64,000 nucleotides of DNA from Chryseobacterium piscicola (GCF_900156685.1 NZ_FTOJ01000001.1:310001-374000); one strand, 5' to 3'; positions 35,911-43,341 are shown, counted from the first letter of the stretch. A program made the numbers and translations. Notes: a model not told the origin generated them from the letters alone.

Positions 35911-37212
35911 TTAATTCTGATAACCCAGTAATTTCCTGATCTGATAGAAAAACCTTTCAATCAACCTCAGATCCTGTGTTACAATCTCACCATTCCCGCG
36001 TAGTTCTTTATCGAATTTTAGGGTCTTGTTGTAGGAAGTTTTGAGGCCTTTTTGAAGAATGATATCTACATAATAATTTCCTTTATCATCCGGAATCATT
36101 GATATATTCTTTACTTTTCCTTCTATAATTCCGTATTCCTGAAACCGGTAGTTGTCTAATTTAATTAAAACTTTTTGACCGGGAATAATTTTTCCTGTAT
36201 TTGCAGCAGGTACAGACATTCTGCCTACCAGTTGCTCTGTGTGATCCGGTAAAATTGAAACTATAGGATCTCCTGCTTTTACAAACTGATTTTCACCAAA
36301 AAACTGCTGGAAACTGGCTGTTCCGTTTGTAGAAGAAGTAATGAGATAGCTTTGTTCCCATTGCTTGAGAGATTTTCTTAACTGCTCAAACAACTGCAGT
36401 GTCTGGGAAGAATAATTGATTTTGTCTTTTTCTGAATTTATGGTAGTTCCGCTTTTTGTTTTATTCAAATTTGAGATGTTTTCCTGCATCTGAGAAATGG
36501 AAATATTGATGTTTTCTAAATTCTGCTGAGCCTGAAGATATTTTATTTTCTCATTCTCCATTTCCATCGCAGCAATTACGCCCTGATTATACAAATCCTG
36601 TGACCGCTGGTAATTCTTTTTGGTAAGCTCATATTTTGTAAGCTCCAGTTTTTTTTGAAGTTGCAGGTTGGCTATTCTACCTCTGGATTCAGAGAGACTT
36701 TGATTGGCAGCTAAGCTTTCAGGAGCATACGGCTGCAATCTTGAAAATAAACTTTCATCCTGAAAAGCTTTTGAAAAGTTATTATAGTCGCCCTGCAGTT
36801 CACCTAATTTAAAATGTGATGCTTTGCTGAGGGGAAAGGAAAGCAGTTCGTTTGGAGAAAGAGAATCAACTAATTTTTTAAGCTCCAGTACATCTGAATA
36901 ATTTGCCGTGGATTGCAGAACAAACAGAATATCTCCTTTTTTTACTTTCTGATGGTCTTTTATAAATATTTTTTCAATCTTTGAGCTGCTTCTCGCTTCA
37001 ATTTTCTCTGGTGGATTTTGCGAAGTTACCACAATGGAAGCCGGAACAAATTCGGGATATTTGATGATATAACTCATTATGAGGATTAAAATGAGAGTCA
37101 GAAATATTATTGTATTACCCCATCGGAACATCCAATGAGGTGGCTCTGTAAGGATATCCTGAACGCTTTCTGAGCGAAGTTCTATATGATCTAAAATGTC
37201 TTTAGTTTCCAA
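35911..37212 (-). CDS. HlyD family adaptor of the RiPP exporter
   Basis: A 433-residue membrane-fusion adaptor that would bridge the C39-ABC exporter to the outer membrane. It has one transmembrane helix at about 32-50, a biotinyl-lipoyl-like half near 70-95 (KIEARSSSKIEKIFIKDHQK, then VKKGDILF), a long coiled coil at about 165-285 rich in Leu, Gln and Glu, and a C-terminal beta-barrel (GQKVLIKLDNYRFQEYG). The start codon appears to be TTG at 37212, inside the last 11 bases of the exporter gene; no ATG fits before the helix. It is the last gene of the grasp-with-spasm operon. Confidence 0.9.
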   Translation of the reverse strand: METKDILDHIELRSESVQDILTEPPHWMFRWGNTIIFLTLILILIMSYIIKYPEFVPASIVVTSQNPPEKIEARSSSKIEKIFIKDHQKVKKGDILFVLQSTANYSDVLELKKLVDSLSPNELLSFPLSKASHFKLGELQGDYNNFSKAFQDESLFSRLQPYAPESLAANQSLSESRGRIANLQLQKKLELTKYELTKKNYQRSQDLYNQGVIAAMEMENEKIKYLQAQQNLENINISISQMQENISNLNKTKSGTTINSEKDKINYSSQTLQLFEQLRKSLKQWEQSYLITSSTNGTASFQQFFGENQFVKAGDPIVSILPDHTEQLVGRMSVPAANTGKIIPGQKVLIKLDNYRFQEYGIIEGKVKNISMIPDDKGNYYVDIILQKGLKTSYNKTLKFDKELRGNGEIVTQDLRLIERFFYQIRKLLGYQN

Positions 37213-39421
37213 GTTCCAATTGATTTTTTACGAGTCTGTAATATTCTCCTTTTTGAGCTACAAGCTCAGAGTGATTGCCTTCTTCAACCACTTTTCCTTT
37301 GTCAAGTACAATAATTTTGTCAGCGTGTTTTACAGTGGAAAGTCTGTGTGCGATCACGATTGCAGTTTTACCTTTAAAGAATTGCTCCAGATTTTCCATG
37401 ATTACTTTTTCATTATTAGCATCTAAAGCAGAGGTAGCTTCATCAAAGAAAATATATTCAGGAGATTTATATACTGCTCTTGCGATGAAGAGCCGCTGTT
37501 TTTGTCCGCCACTCACGCCAACTCCTTCATTTCCGATTTTGGTATTGTAGCTGAGAGGTAAATCTTCAATAAAGTCTTTGATATTGGCTATTTCTACGGC
37601 TCTCCTCAATTTTGTTTTGTCTACATAATCTTCACCAACTGCGATATTATTGGCAATTGTATCGTTAAAAACATACCCTTCCTGCATTACAACGCCGCAC
37701 TGATCTCTCCAAAATCTGGGCGAGATATTTTTCATCAGTGTACTCCCTATTTTTATTTCTCCTTCATTGGGTTCGTAAAATTTCATTAATAGTTTTAAGA
37801 GTGTTGTTTTTCCGCTTCCGCTGGCTCCGACGATTGCAGTTGTTTTTTGGAAAGGAATATTTAAACTTAAATTTTCAAAAACAGGAATCTCTGAACCAAT
37901 ATACCTGAAAGACATATTATCAATCTCAATGTCTTTTTGTGGAATTTCTACAGCATATTGCTCGTTTTTATTCTCTTCGTCTTCTTTATCATGAATTTCG
38001 CCTAACCTTTCCAAAGAAATTTTTGCATCCTGAGTTTGTTTGATAAAATCTATTAACTGAAGTAACGGACTGTTTAGCTGACCAATTATATATTGCACAG
38101 AAAGCATCATCCCTAAAGTAAGATTTCCTTCCAGTACTAATTTTGCAGAAAGAAAACTCACCAAAATATCTTTCATCTGATTAATGAAATTACCTCCTAC
38201 AGATTGCCACTGTTCTAATGACAGTGATTTTATTCTTAATTTAAATAATTTAACCTGCAGAAACTCCCAGTCCCAGCGTTTTTGTTTTTCGGCATTGTGC
38301 ATTTTGATTTCCTGCATGCCGTTGATGAGTTCAATAACTTTGCTTTGTTCCTGAGAAACCTGTGAAAATCTTTTGTAATCGAGTTCTTTTCTTTTATTTA
38401 GAAAGAAGGTAATCCAACCTACGTATAAAATTGCTCCAACCAGATAAACAATGAATAATCTGTAATCATAAAACAGCAGAATGATGCTGTATATGAAAAG
38501 GTTGACTAATGAGAACAGTGTACTTAATGACGAGCTTGTTAAAAGCTGTTCGATCCGGTGATGATCGTTAATACGCTGCATAACATCTCCTGTCATTCTC
38601 GTATCAAAGAAACTTATGGGAAGTTTCATGAGTTTGATAAAGAAATCTGAAATAATAGAAATATTGATTCTTGTCGAAAGATGCAGTAATATCCAACTTC
38701 GGATAATTTCAATTCCCATTCTGCCCAGGAAGAGCATTACCTGAGCAATCAAGACAAGATATATAAAATTCAAATCCTGATTTTGGATTCCTACATCAAC
38801 AATACTTTGGGTTAGAAACGGAAGAATCAGTGATAATAAGCTTCCGGCAAGCAGACCTACTGCCAGCTGAAGAATCATCGATTTATATTTCAGTAAATAT
38901 TTTGACAGAAACGAAAAGCTGGCTTTGCTTTCTTCATCATCAAATTCAGTTTGAAAAAAAGCAGGTGTTGTTTCAAGTATTAAAGCAATACCTTCTTCTG
39001 TATTTTCATCTGCATTTTCGCCAATCCAAAATCGTATAAAATCAGTTTTTGAGTAAGTAATTAAACCATAACTTGGATCTGAAATATAAATCTTGTAACG
39101 GCTGTCACCCTGAGCCTGTCGAAGGGTCTCAATTTTATAAACAACAACAAAATGTTGCTTATTCCAGTGCACAATGCATGGCAAAGGAACTTCATCTGCA
39201 AGTGTATTAAAATCAATCTGAACTCCCAGAGACCGGAATCCCAAATCTTCTGCTGCATCGCTTAAACCGAGTAAGCTACTTCCTTCCCGAGTTGTTTCTG
39301 AGAGATTCCGGATCTGTTGTAGAGAAATGCTTTTCTTATAATGTTTGCTGATGATTCTTAGGCAGGTAGGGCCGCAATCTTTAGTGTCGGGTTGTTTATA
39401 GAATGGGAATGTTTTTTTCAA
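37202..39421 (-). CDS. C39 peptidase-containing ABC exporter (leader-cleaving RiPP transporter)
   Basis: This 739-residue protein should cut leader peptides after Gly-Gly and export the core. The N-terminal C39 protease has Cys16 in DTKDCGPTC, His90 in VHWNKQHFVVVY and Asp115 in ISDPSYG. Six hydrophobic segments span about 170-440. The ATPase domain has Walker A GASGSGKTT at 532-540, VSGGQKQR and DEATSALD. Between His90 and Asp115 lies an unusual stretch ETLRQAQGDS (residues 98-107), encoded by a dispersed DNA repeat. The start codon is TTG; no ATG precedes the catalytic cysteine. It is 10 bases after the maturase gene and 11 bases overlap the HlyD gene. Confidence 0.94.
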   Translation of the reverse strand: MKKTFPFYKQPDTKDCGPTCLRIISKHYKKSISLQQIRNLSETTREGSSLLGLSDAAEDLGFRSLGVQIDFNTLADEVPLPCIVHWNKQHFVVVYKIETLRQAQGDSRYKIYISDPSYGLITYSKTDFIRFWIGENADENTEEGIALILETTPAFFQTEFDDEESKASFSFLSKYLLKYKSMILQLAVGLLAGSLLSLILPFLTQSIVDVGIQNQDLNFIYLVLIAQVMLFLGRMGIEIIRSWILLHLSTRINISIISDFFIKLMKLPISFFDTRMTGDVMQRINDHHRIEQLLTSSSLSTLFSLVNLFIYSIILLFYDYRLFIVYLVGAILYVGWITFFLNKRKELDYKRFSQVSQEQSKVIELINGMQEIKMHNAEKQKRWDWEFLQVKLFKLRIKSLSLEQWQSVGGNFINQMKDILVSFLSAKLVLEGNLTLGMMLSVQYIIGQLNSPLLQLIDFIKQTQDAKISLERLGEIHDKEDEENKNEQYAVEIPQKDIEIDNMSFRYIGSEIPVFENLSLNIPFQKTTAIVGASGSGKTTLLKLLMKFYEPNEGEIKIGSTLMKNISPRFWRDQCGVVMQEGYVFNDTIANNIAVGEDYVDKTKLRRAVEIANIKDFIEDLPLSYNTKIGNEGVGVSGGQKQRLFIARAVYKSPEYIFFDEATSALDANNEKVIMENLEQFFKGKTAIVIAHRLSTVKHADKIIVLDKGKVVEEGNHSELVAQKGEYYRLVKNQLELGN
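39104..39126. repeat. Dispersed repeat element inside the exporter coding sequence
   Basis: The 23 bases starting GTCACCCTGAGCCTG and ending TCGAAGGG match, from memory, a short repeat scattered through many bacterial genomes, especially Bacteroidetes. Here it lies in frame inside the C39 domain and is read as TLRQAQGD. No frameshift results. Confidence 0.7.
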
Positions 39422-39431
39422 TGATTGTGTT

Positions 39432-40490
39432 TTATTTTTTCTTTATCAAATCCTGCATTCCATAATAGTTGATGGCCTTTTCTTTAAGTGGATTAGTGCT
39501 CCATTCTTCCCATTCTCCTGTATAAGGATCATAGCCACATTTTAAGGGTTTTGAAGTATCTAAACCCTCGGCGTTGGCATGAGTGCGCTCTGTGTATGCT
39601 CTGCAATCTGTACATATATAACGAAACTCACAATCTTTGCAAACTTCTATATTGTCTTTTGTAAGATTCCAATATTTTTTAAAATCTTTGTGATTGAAAG
39701 CTTCTTGTAGGGTGGTGTCTTTTATGTTCCCAAAACTTTGGGGCATGGAAGGGCAATTCCTTATATTGCCTTCTGTGTCAATTGAGATTTTTTTGTGGAG
39801 ACAGGAGTTATGGTGGTGCGATTCAAAAAATAAGTATTTATTTAATGTAAAGTCATTTGGATTTATGAGTCCGCAGTTTTTGTCAGAAAAAACTGGTAGA
39901 GAACTATATACAATATGCTTTTCTTCAGATAGTATAACAGTATCATCTGACTTGCAATTGTATAGATGTAAATATACAATTCTACTTATTTCTAATATTT
40001 GATTGTAGTTGACATTTTCTTCATAAGGTAAAACTATGCCTATGTTAGTTAAATATAATTCATTTTCACTGATAAAATTACTTATGTTTCTTATTTCAGT
40101 CTCAGTCGTTTTCTTAAAAAATCGCAATTCAATATTTTCACAATTAAAATCATCTACTTGTAAAAAAATTTCATTCAAATCATATGAATTATTATCCTTG
40201 ATGTCAATAACGATATTACTTATCTTGGAAGGCAAAGCAAATTCATCGTTTATTTCTGGAAAGTACTGAGGAGTTTTAGTAAAAAAAACAAACTCTTCTT
40301 CGACTAAGAAATCTATATAATCTCTTAGCTCAAATTTTAATTTAGAGTTATATCTTTTATTATTATACTTTAATAAAGTAAGGTATAATTCTTCAGGAAT
40401 GTTTGTCATGCTTCCTCTTTGGATATCATGAATGAGATAATTTTTAAAACCTTTAACTAGGCGACAATTTGAAAATATTTTAAGATACAT
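39432..40490 (-). CDS. gwsS: SPASM domain peptide maturase of the grasp-with-spasm system
   Basis: This 352-residue protein has a C-terminal SPASM-type cysteine region: C230, G241-x4-C246, then C284-x2-C287-x5-C293-x2-C296, and C318, which should bind auxiliary iron-sulfur clusters. The N-terminal 220 residues contain no CxxxCxxC, so the usual radical SAM cluster site is missing; this agrees with the family being named SPASM and not radical SAM. Residues 225-227 are three histidines. The C-terminal NPLKEKAINYYGMQDL is characteristic of the family as I recall it. It follows the 54-codon gene by 3 bases. Its reaction on the precursor peptide is not known to me. Confidence 0.85.
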   Translation of the reverse strand: MYLKIFSNCRLVKGFKNYLIHDIQRGSMTNIPEELYLTLLKYNNKRYNSKLKFELRDYIDFLVEEEFVFFTKTPQYFPEINDEFALPSKISNIVIDIKDNNSYDLNEIFLQVDDFNCENIELRFFKKTTETEIRNISNFISENELYLTNIGIVLPYEENVNYNQILEISRIVYLHLYNCKSDDTVILSEEKHIVYSSLPVFSDKNCGLINPNDFTLNKYLFFESHHHNSCLHKKISIDTEGNIRNCPSMPQSFGNIKDTTLQEAFNHKDFKKYWNLTKDNIEVCKDCEFRYICTDCRAYTERTHANAEGLDTSKPLKCGYDPYTGEWEEWSTNPLKEKAINYYGMQDLIKKK

Positions 40491-40493
40491 TTA

Positions 40494-40658
40494 CTAAAAA
40501 TTTATAATTTTTGTAATAGGCTTGTGAAAAATTTGACGTGTAACATTTTTGTTAAGAAGTTTTTTTACAGATATTTTTTCAATCTTAATATTTTTTTTGT
40601 TCTGTAATTCTGTTACTGATTTTTTTATATAAATTGAATGATATTCGTTTTTATTCAT
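40494..40658 (-). CDS. Very small basic protein gene between the ATP-grasp and SPASM genes
   Basis: A 54-codon frame runs from ATG at 40658 to TAG at 40494. Its ATG overlaps the stop region of the ATP-grasp gene (ATGAATAA), and its stop is 3 bases before the ATG of the SPASM gene, so it fills the 160-base gap exactly and looks translationally coupled on both sides. The product begins MNKNEYHSIYIKK and is rich in Lys, Asn and Ile, with no cysteine, no signal peptide and no Gly-Gly. No family recognised. It could be a helper of the maturases. Position is strong evidence; composition alone would be weak in AT-rich DNA. Confidence 0.6.
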   Translation of the reverse strand: MNKNEYHSIYIKKSVTELQNKKNIKIEKISVKKLLNKNVTRQIFHKPITKIINF

Positions 40659-41577
40659 TTTGAAAATTAATTAGTTGCTTTGCTATATATCTATCAATGT
40701 AATAATTACAATTTTCAGATACCCATTCATATTGCCCTTGTGGATTATTTTCTAAAAAATAAAAACCATTTTCATTTAAAATTAAATCAATCGAACCCAT
40801 ATTAATATTTTTTAGTTTGAAGAATTTCAGAATCTTACGTTCTATTACATTAGGTAATTTAAATGGAACACACCTATTAGGATTTTCATAATTATAATTC
40901 CTGTAATCTGTTCTTGTTTTTTTGTCTCTCTGAGAGAAAATTGCCATAGAAAATATTTTTTGGTCGTACACTAATGCTCTAATTTCACATTCTTTTTCTA
41001 TATACTCTTGAAAAATACTCAGAGAAAAATCATCATTTAACTCGCCAATAGTATCTTCATCCAATTGGAGAGTTCCTTTATCACGCATAGAAACTTTTTC
41101 TAAATTTATTTGGATAGGCTTATTTATTGCTTTTGTGATTACGATATGTTTTTTAGCAAAATCAATTAGTTCTTTTTTAGAATTTGTTATTAAAGTTTCG
41201 GGAATTTTCAGACCGATAGATTCTGCTATAAAAAGATCGAATAATTTATCATGCTGATCTTCCTCATTAAAACCACCCATGTAATTTGACGTGCAATCCG
41301 ATTTAACGATTTTTTCCCAAGATTTTATCAATGTATTTGTTTCCTCTTTTACATAAGTATCTAAAGCTGCAAAACCACTATTTAAATATGTTCGTAATTT
41401 TGCCCTTCTATGAATAATATTTGTCCGGTTGCGTTTAACCTTACCTCCCAAAAGGAACGAGAATTTTGTATACTGTTCGACATTAAATCGTTGATAAGGT
41501 TGGTCTAAACAGACCAACCACTTTACAATATTATCTGTGGACTTATCATTCTCTTCAGAAATAACATTAATTATCAT
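40651..41577 (-). CDS. gwsG: ATP-grasp peptide maturase of the grasp-with-spasm system
   Basis: A 308-residue ATP-grasp ligase related to the enzymes that make ester or amide side-chain rings in graspetides. Visible are the DxR motif at D224-R226 (TRTDYRNYN), often seen in these ligases, and the metal-binding end of the ATP site: D264 in MGSIDLIL and E276-N278 in FLENNPQGQ. The N-terminal part is the usual pre-ATP domain that should bind the leader. It overlaps the upstream secreted-protein gene by 11 bases and the downstream small gene by 8. Expected chemistry is ligation of Thr, Ser or Lys side chains to Asp or Glu of the core peptide; this is inferred from the family. Confidence 0.88.
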   Translation of the reverse strand: MIINVISEENDKSTDNIVKWLVCLDQPYQRFNVEQYTKFSFLLGGKVKRNRTNIIHRRAKLRTYLNSGFAALDTYVKEETNTLIKSWEKIVKSDCTSNYMGGFNEEDQHDKLFDLFIAESIGLKIPETLITNSKKELIDFAKKHIVITKAINKPIQINLEKVSMRDKGTLQLDEDTIGELNDDFSLSIFQEYIEKECEIRALVYDQKIFSMAIFSQRDKKTRTDYRNYNYENPNRCVPFKLPNVIERKILKFFKLKNINMGSIDLILNENGFYFLENNPQGQYEWVSENCNYYIDRYIAKQLINFQNE

Positions 41578-42562
41578 TAGCTTTTATAATTTCATATTTT
41601 GAGATTCTTTTCTCTAGTAGATTCTGCAAATCAGACTCGGATAATTGATACTTATCATCAATTATCGGATAACCATTTACAATTTTGTCATACAACAAGG
41701 GTGGCAATCCAACTTCATTACGCAGCCAATCTACATTCTTAATGTCTTTAATTGGATTTATCATATAAGACTGTGGAAACATTCCATATTTTTGCGTTTG
41801 TTTCGATTCCATTTCACTAAAATCTTCAAACATAGCAAAAAAACTTTTGTGTAGTTTCCCTTGTTCTATTTCTTTATTAATATATGGTTTGAAAAACTGC
41901 CAAAAGAAATTGTTCTCATCATTAAATTGAAGCCTATGATGCCATAACAATAACCATGTGTTTTCCTGATAACCATGTTTTTTTGTTAAATCGATTAAAT
42001 CTTGAGCATTTTTTTCGTCAATTTTGATTAACTGGTTATAAATAAACTTTTTATTTAAATTTGTCTCCTCAGTGTTTTTTTCAAGATCAGAAATAATATC
42101 TCTTATCATCTGATCTTTTTCCATCAGAAGGTTTGAATCTAAATAAACCTGTAGGTTTTGGTGTGTTGTGAAAAAGCTATTATAAAGAACATCATATTTA
42201 GCAGGTAATTCTGTAAAAAAAGAATCGTTTTTATATTTTTCGAATTTTTTATAGTTTATTATAAATTCTAAAGGTGCCTTATATTTAGTAATAGATTCAA
42301 TAATGTATTTTTCGAATAATTCATTTTCTCCGCTATATAATGCTGCAGCCCCCGCATCAAGCAAATCATACGAATCCTTAGGAGAATGATAATAAAACGC
42401 TTTTTTAAATAAACCGTTAGCTTTTCTATAATTTTTTTTGTAAAATTCAAACTTTGCTAAATAAATATAATTTTGGCTTACGCTAAATTTTTCTTCAGGC
42501 AAAATATTTTGTGAAGAAAAAAGTTGACAGCTAAACAAGAATAGGAACAACATAATTTTCAT
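41567..42562 (-). CDS. Secreted DUF6624-like protein of the RiPP operon
   Basis: A 331-residue protein with a short N-terminal export signal (hydrophobic LFLFLF; cleavage after FSSQ near residue 18, or possibly a lipobox at Cys12). Residues about 25-110 look like helical TPR-type repeats (YLAKFEFYKKNYRKANGLFKKAF). Residues about 175-300 resemble DUF6624 (KHGYQENTWLLLWHHR, then QTQKYGMFPQS and VDWLRNEVGLPPL), a domain of unknown activity. It is encoded between the precursors and the ATP-grasp ligase, which it overlaps by 11 bases. Being exported, it cannot act with the cytoplasmic ligase; a role in immunity, processing or sensing outside the membrane is more plausible. The domain call is from memory. 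Confidence 0.7.
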   Translation of the reverse strand: MKIMLFLFLFSCQLFSSQNILPEEKFSVSQNYIYLAKFEFYKKNYRKANGLFKKAFYYHSPKDSYDLLDAGAAALYSGENELFEKYIIESITKYKAPLEFIINYKKFEKYKNDSFFTELPAKYDVLYNSFFTTHQNLQVYLDSNLLMEKDQMIRDIISDLEKNTEETNLNKKFIYNQLIKIDEKNAQDLIDLTKKHGYQENTWLLLWHHRLQFNDENNFFWQFFKPYINKEIEQGKLHKSFFAMFEDFSEMESKQTQKYGMFPQSYMINPIKDIKNVDWLRNEVGLPPLLYDKIVNGYPIIDDKYQLSESDLQNLLEKRISKYEIIKANDN

Positions 42563-42588
42563 AAATAAGAAATAATATTAAAGGAATA

Positions 42589-42612
42589 AGCAGCACAAGG
42601 AAATGTACTGCT
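42589..42612 (-). terminator. Weak hairpin between precursor and maturase genes, possible attenuator
   Basis: On the minus strand AGCAGTAC pairs with GTGCTGCT (8 bp with one G-T pair) around an 8-base loop, 27 bases before the secreted-protein gene. The following sequence is T-rich but interrupted. It could reduce read-through so that precursor RNA exceeds maturase RNA. Confidence 0.35.
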
Positions 42613-42778
42613 TTAAAAATTAAGTATTTTATATCACTTAGATTTTATTGATTTTTATCTAATATTTGATAATAATCAAATGGTCTTTGATGAGTGAATT
42701 TAAAATGGTTTATCGAAATTCTGTTTCTTTAACTTCTATTTTAGAAGTATTTAAAGTTTATCGTTCTAATATCTTCAT

Positions 42779-42994
42779 TTATGGACAATCTGTCGCAACG
42801 CAAGTTGTTAATGACCTCCATTCATCAGAATTCATCACACCATCATTATTAGCATCTTCATAAACGTCATTTGTGTACATTACACAACCATATTCATTTG
42901 TTTTGGTAGGACCTGTTGTAGCTCTTGATCTTCCTCCATAAATTTTGCTAAGTTTCGTGGTTAAGATTGTTTTTTTTGCTAATTTTTTGTTCAT
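42779..42994 (-). CDS. RiPP precursor peptide A (Gly-Gly leader)
   Basis: A 71-residue peptide with a Lys-rich leader ending LSKIYGG (residues 15-21), the expected C39 cleavage point. The 50-residue core has Thr26, Thr27, Thr30, Lys31 and Thr32 near the front, then the loop D47-x-N49-x-D51-G52-x5-E58, and three cysteines (37, 65, 70) with the C-terminus DCP. Thr, Ser and Lys residues could be donors, and Asp or Glu acceptors, for ATP-grasp ring formation. The loop also matches a 12-residue EF-hand calcium site. It lies 31 bases after precursor B and 216 bases before the maturase genes. Confidence 0.85.
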   Translation of the reverse strand: MNKKLAKKTILTTKLSKIYGGRSRATTGPTKTNEYGCVMYTNDVYEDANNDGVMNSDEWRSLTTCVATDCP

Positions 42995-43025
42995 TTTTTT
43001 TGATTTTAATTGTTAATAATAGATT

Positions 43026-43232
43026 TTACTCAAAAGAGGTACATAAAACCCCGCTTTCGTTGCCTTGCCAAGTTCCATCCCCATTTTTATCATCAAAAGA
43101 ATCAGTGATCTTCATTGTTTCTTCCTGACCGTTTACTAAAACGGTTCTTGAGCCACTTGTATGCTCAATTTTTCCCCCAAAAATTTTTGAAAGTACGGTT
43201 TTTCTAATCTTTTTCTCGCTTAATTTTTTCAT
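43026..43232 (-). CDS. RiPP precursor peptide B (Gly-Gly leader)
   Basis: A 68-residue peptide, first gene of the operon. The leader is Lys-rich and ends LSKIFGG (residues 14-20), closely like that of precursor A. The core differs from A almost everywhere but has Thr25, Ser26, Ser28 and Thr30 near the front and the loop D48-x-N50-x-D52-G53-x5-E59, again an EF-hand-like 12-residue pattern at nearly the same distance from Gly-Gly. A single cysteine (C64) follows the loop. The leaders are conserved and the cores diverged, as expected for paired RiPP substrates. Confidence 0.85.
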   Translation of the reverse strand: MKKLSEKKIRKTVLSKIFGGKIEHTSGSRTVLVNGQEETMKITDSFDDKNGDGTWQGNESGVLCTSFE

Positions 43233-43275
43233 AATCGAAAATGTTGTAAATTATTTTTTGCCATTATTGATATTC

Positions 43276-43283
43276 CAAATCTA
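43276..43283 (-). promoter_or_regulatory. Likely -7 promoter element of the RiPP operon
   Basis: On the minus strand TAGATTTG fits TAnnTTTG; TTG triplets lie 16 and 24 bases upstream. Transcription would start about 40 bases before precursor B. Confidence 0.55.
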
Positions 43284-43309
43284 AAAAACATCTACCACAC
43301 AAAAAACCA

Positions 43310-43340
43310 AAAATTATAGCTTTTTATAGGCTATAATTTT
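43310..43340. promoter_or_regulatory. Inverted repeat between divergent genes, candidate operator
   Basis: AAAATTATAGC (43310-43320) is perfectly inverted as GCTATAATTTT (43330-43340), with 9 bases between. It is the only strong symmetry in the 160-base gap between the RiPP operon and the HTH gene. Its right arm overlaps a -7-like TAATTTTG for the HTH gene, and its left arm gives a similar sequence on the other strand. The encoded HTH protein is the natural candidate to bind it. Confidence 0.55.
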
Positions 43341-43341
43341 G
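43334..43341 (+). promoter_or_regulatory. Possible -7 element for the HTH regulator gene
   Basis: TAATTTTG fits TAnnTTTG and lies in the right arm of the inverted repeat, 52 bases before the ATG. No -33 TTG is seen. Confidence 0.4.

Noticed and set aside
42563..42778. A possible third precursor peptide in the gap after precursor A
   Set aside because: All minus-strand frames are short; the longest with ATG has six codons, and no Gly-Gly leader pattern is present.
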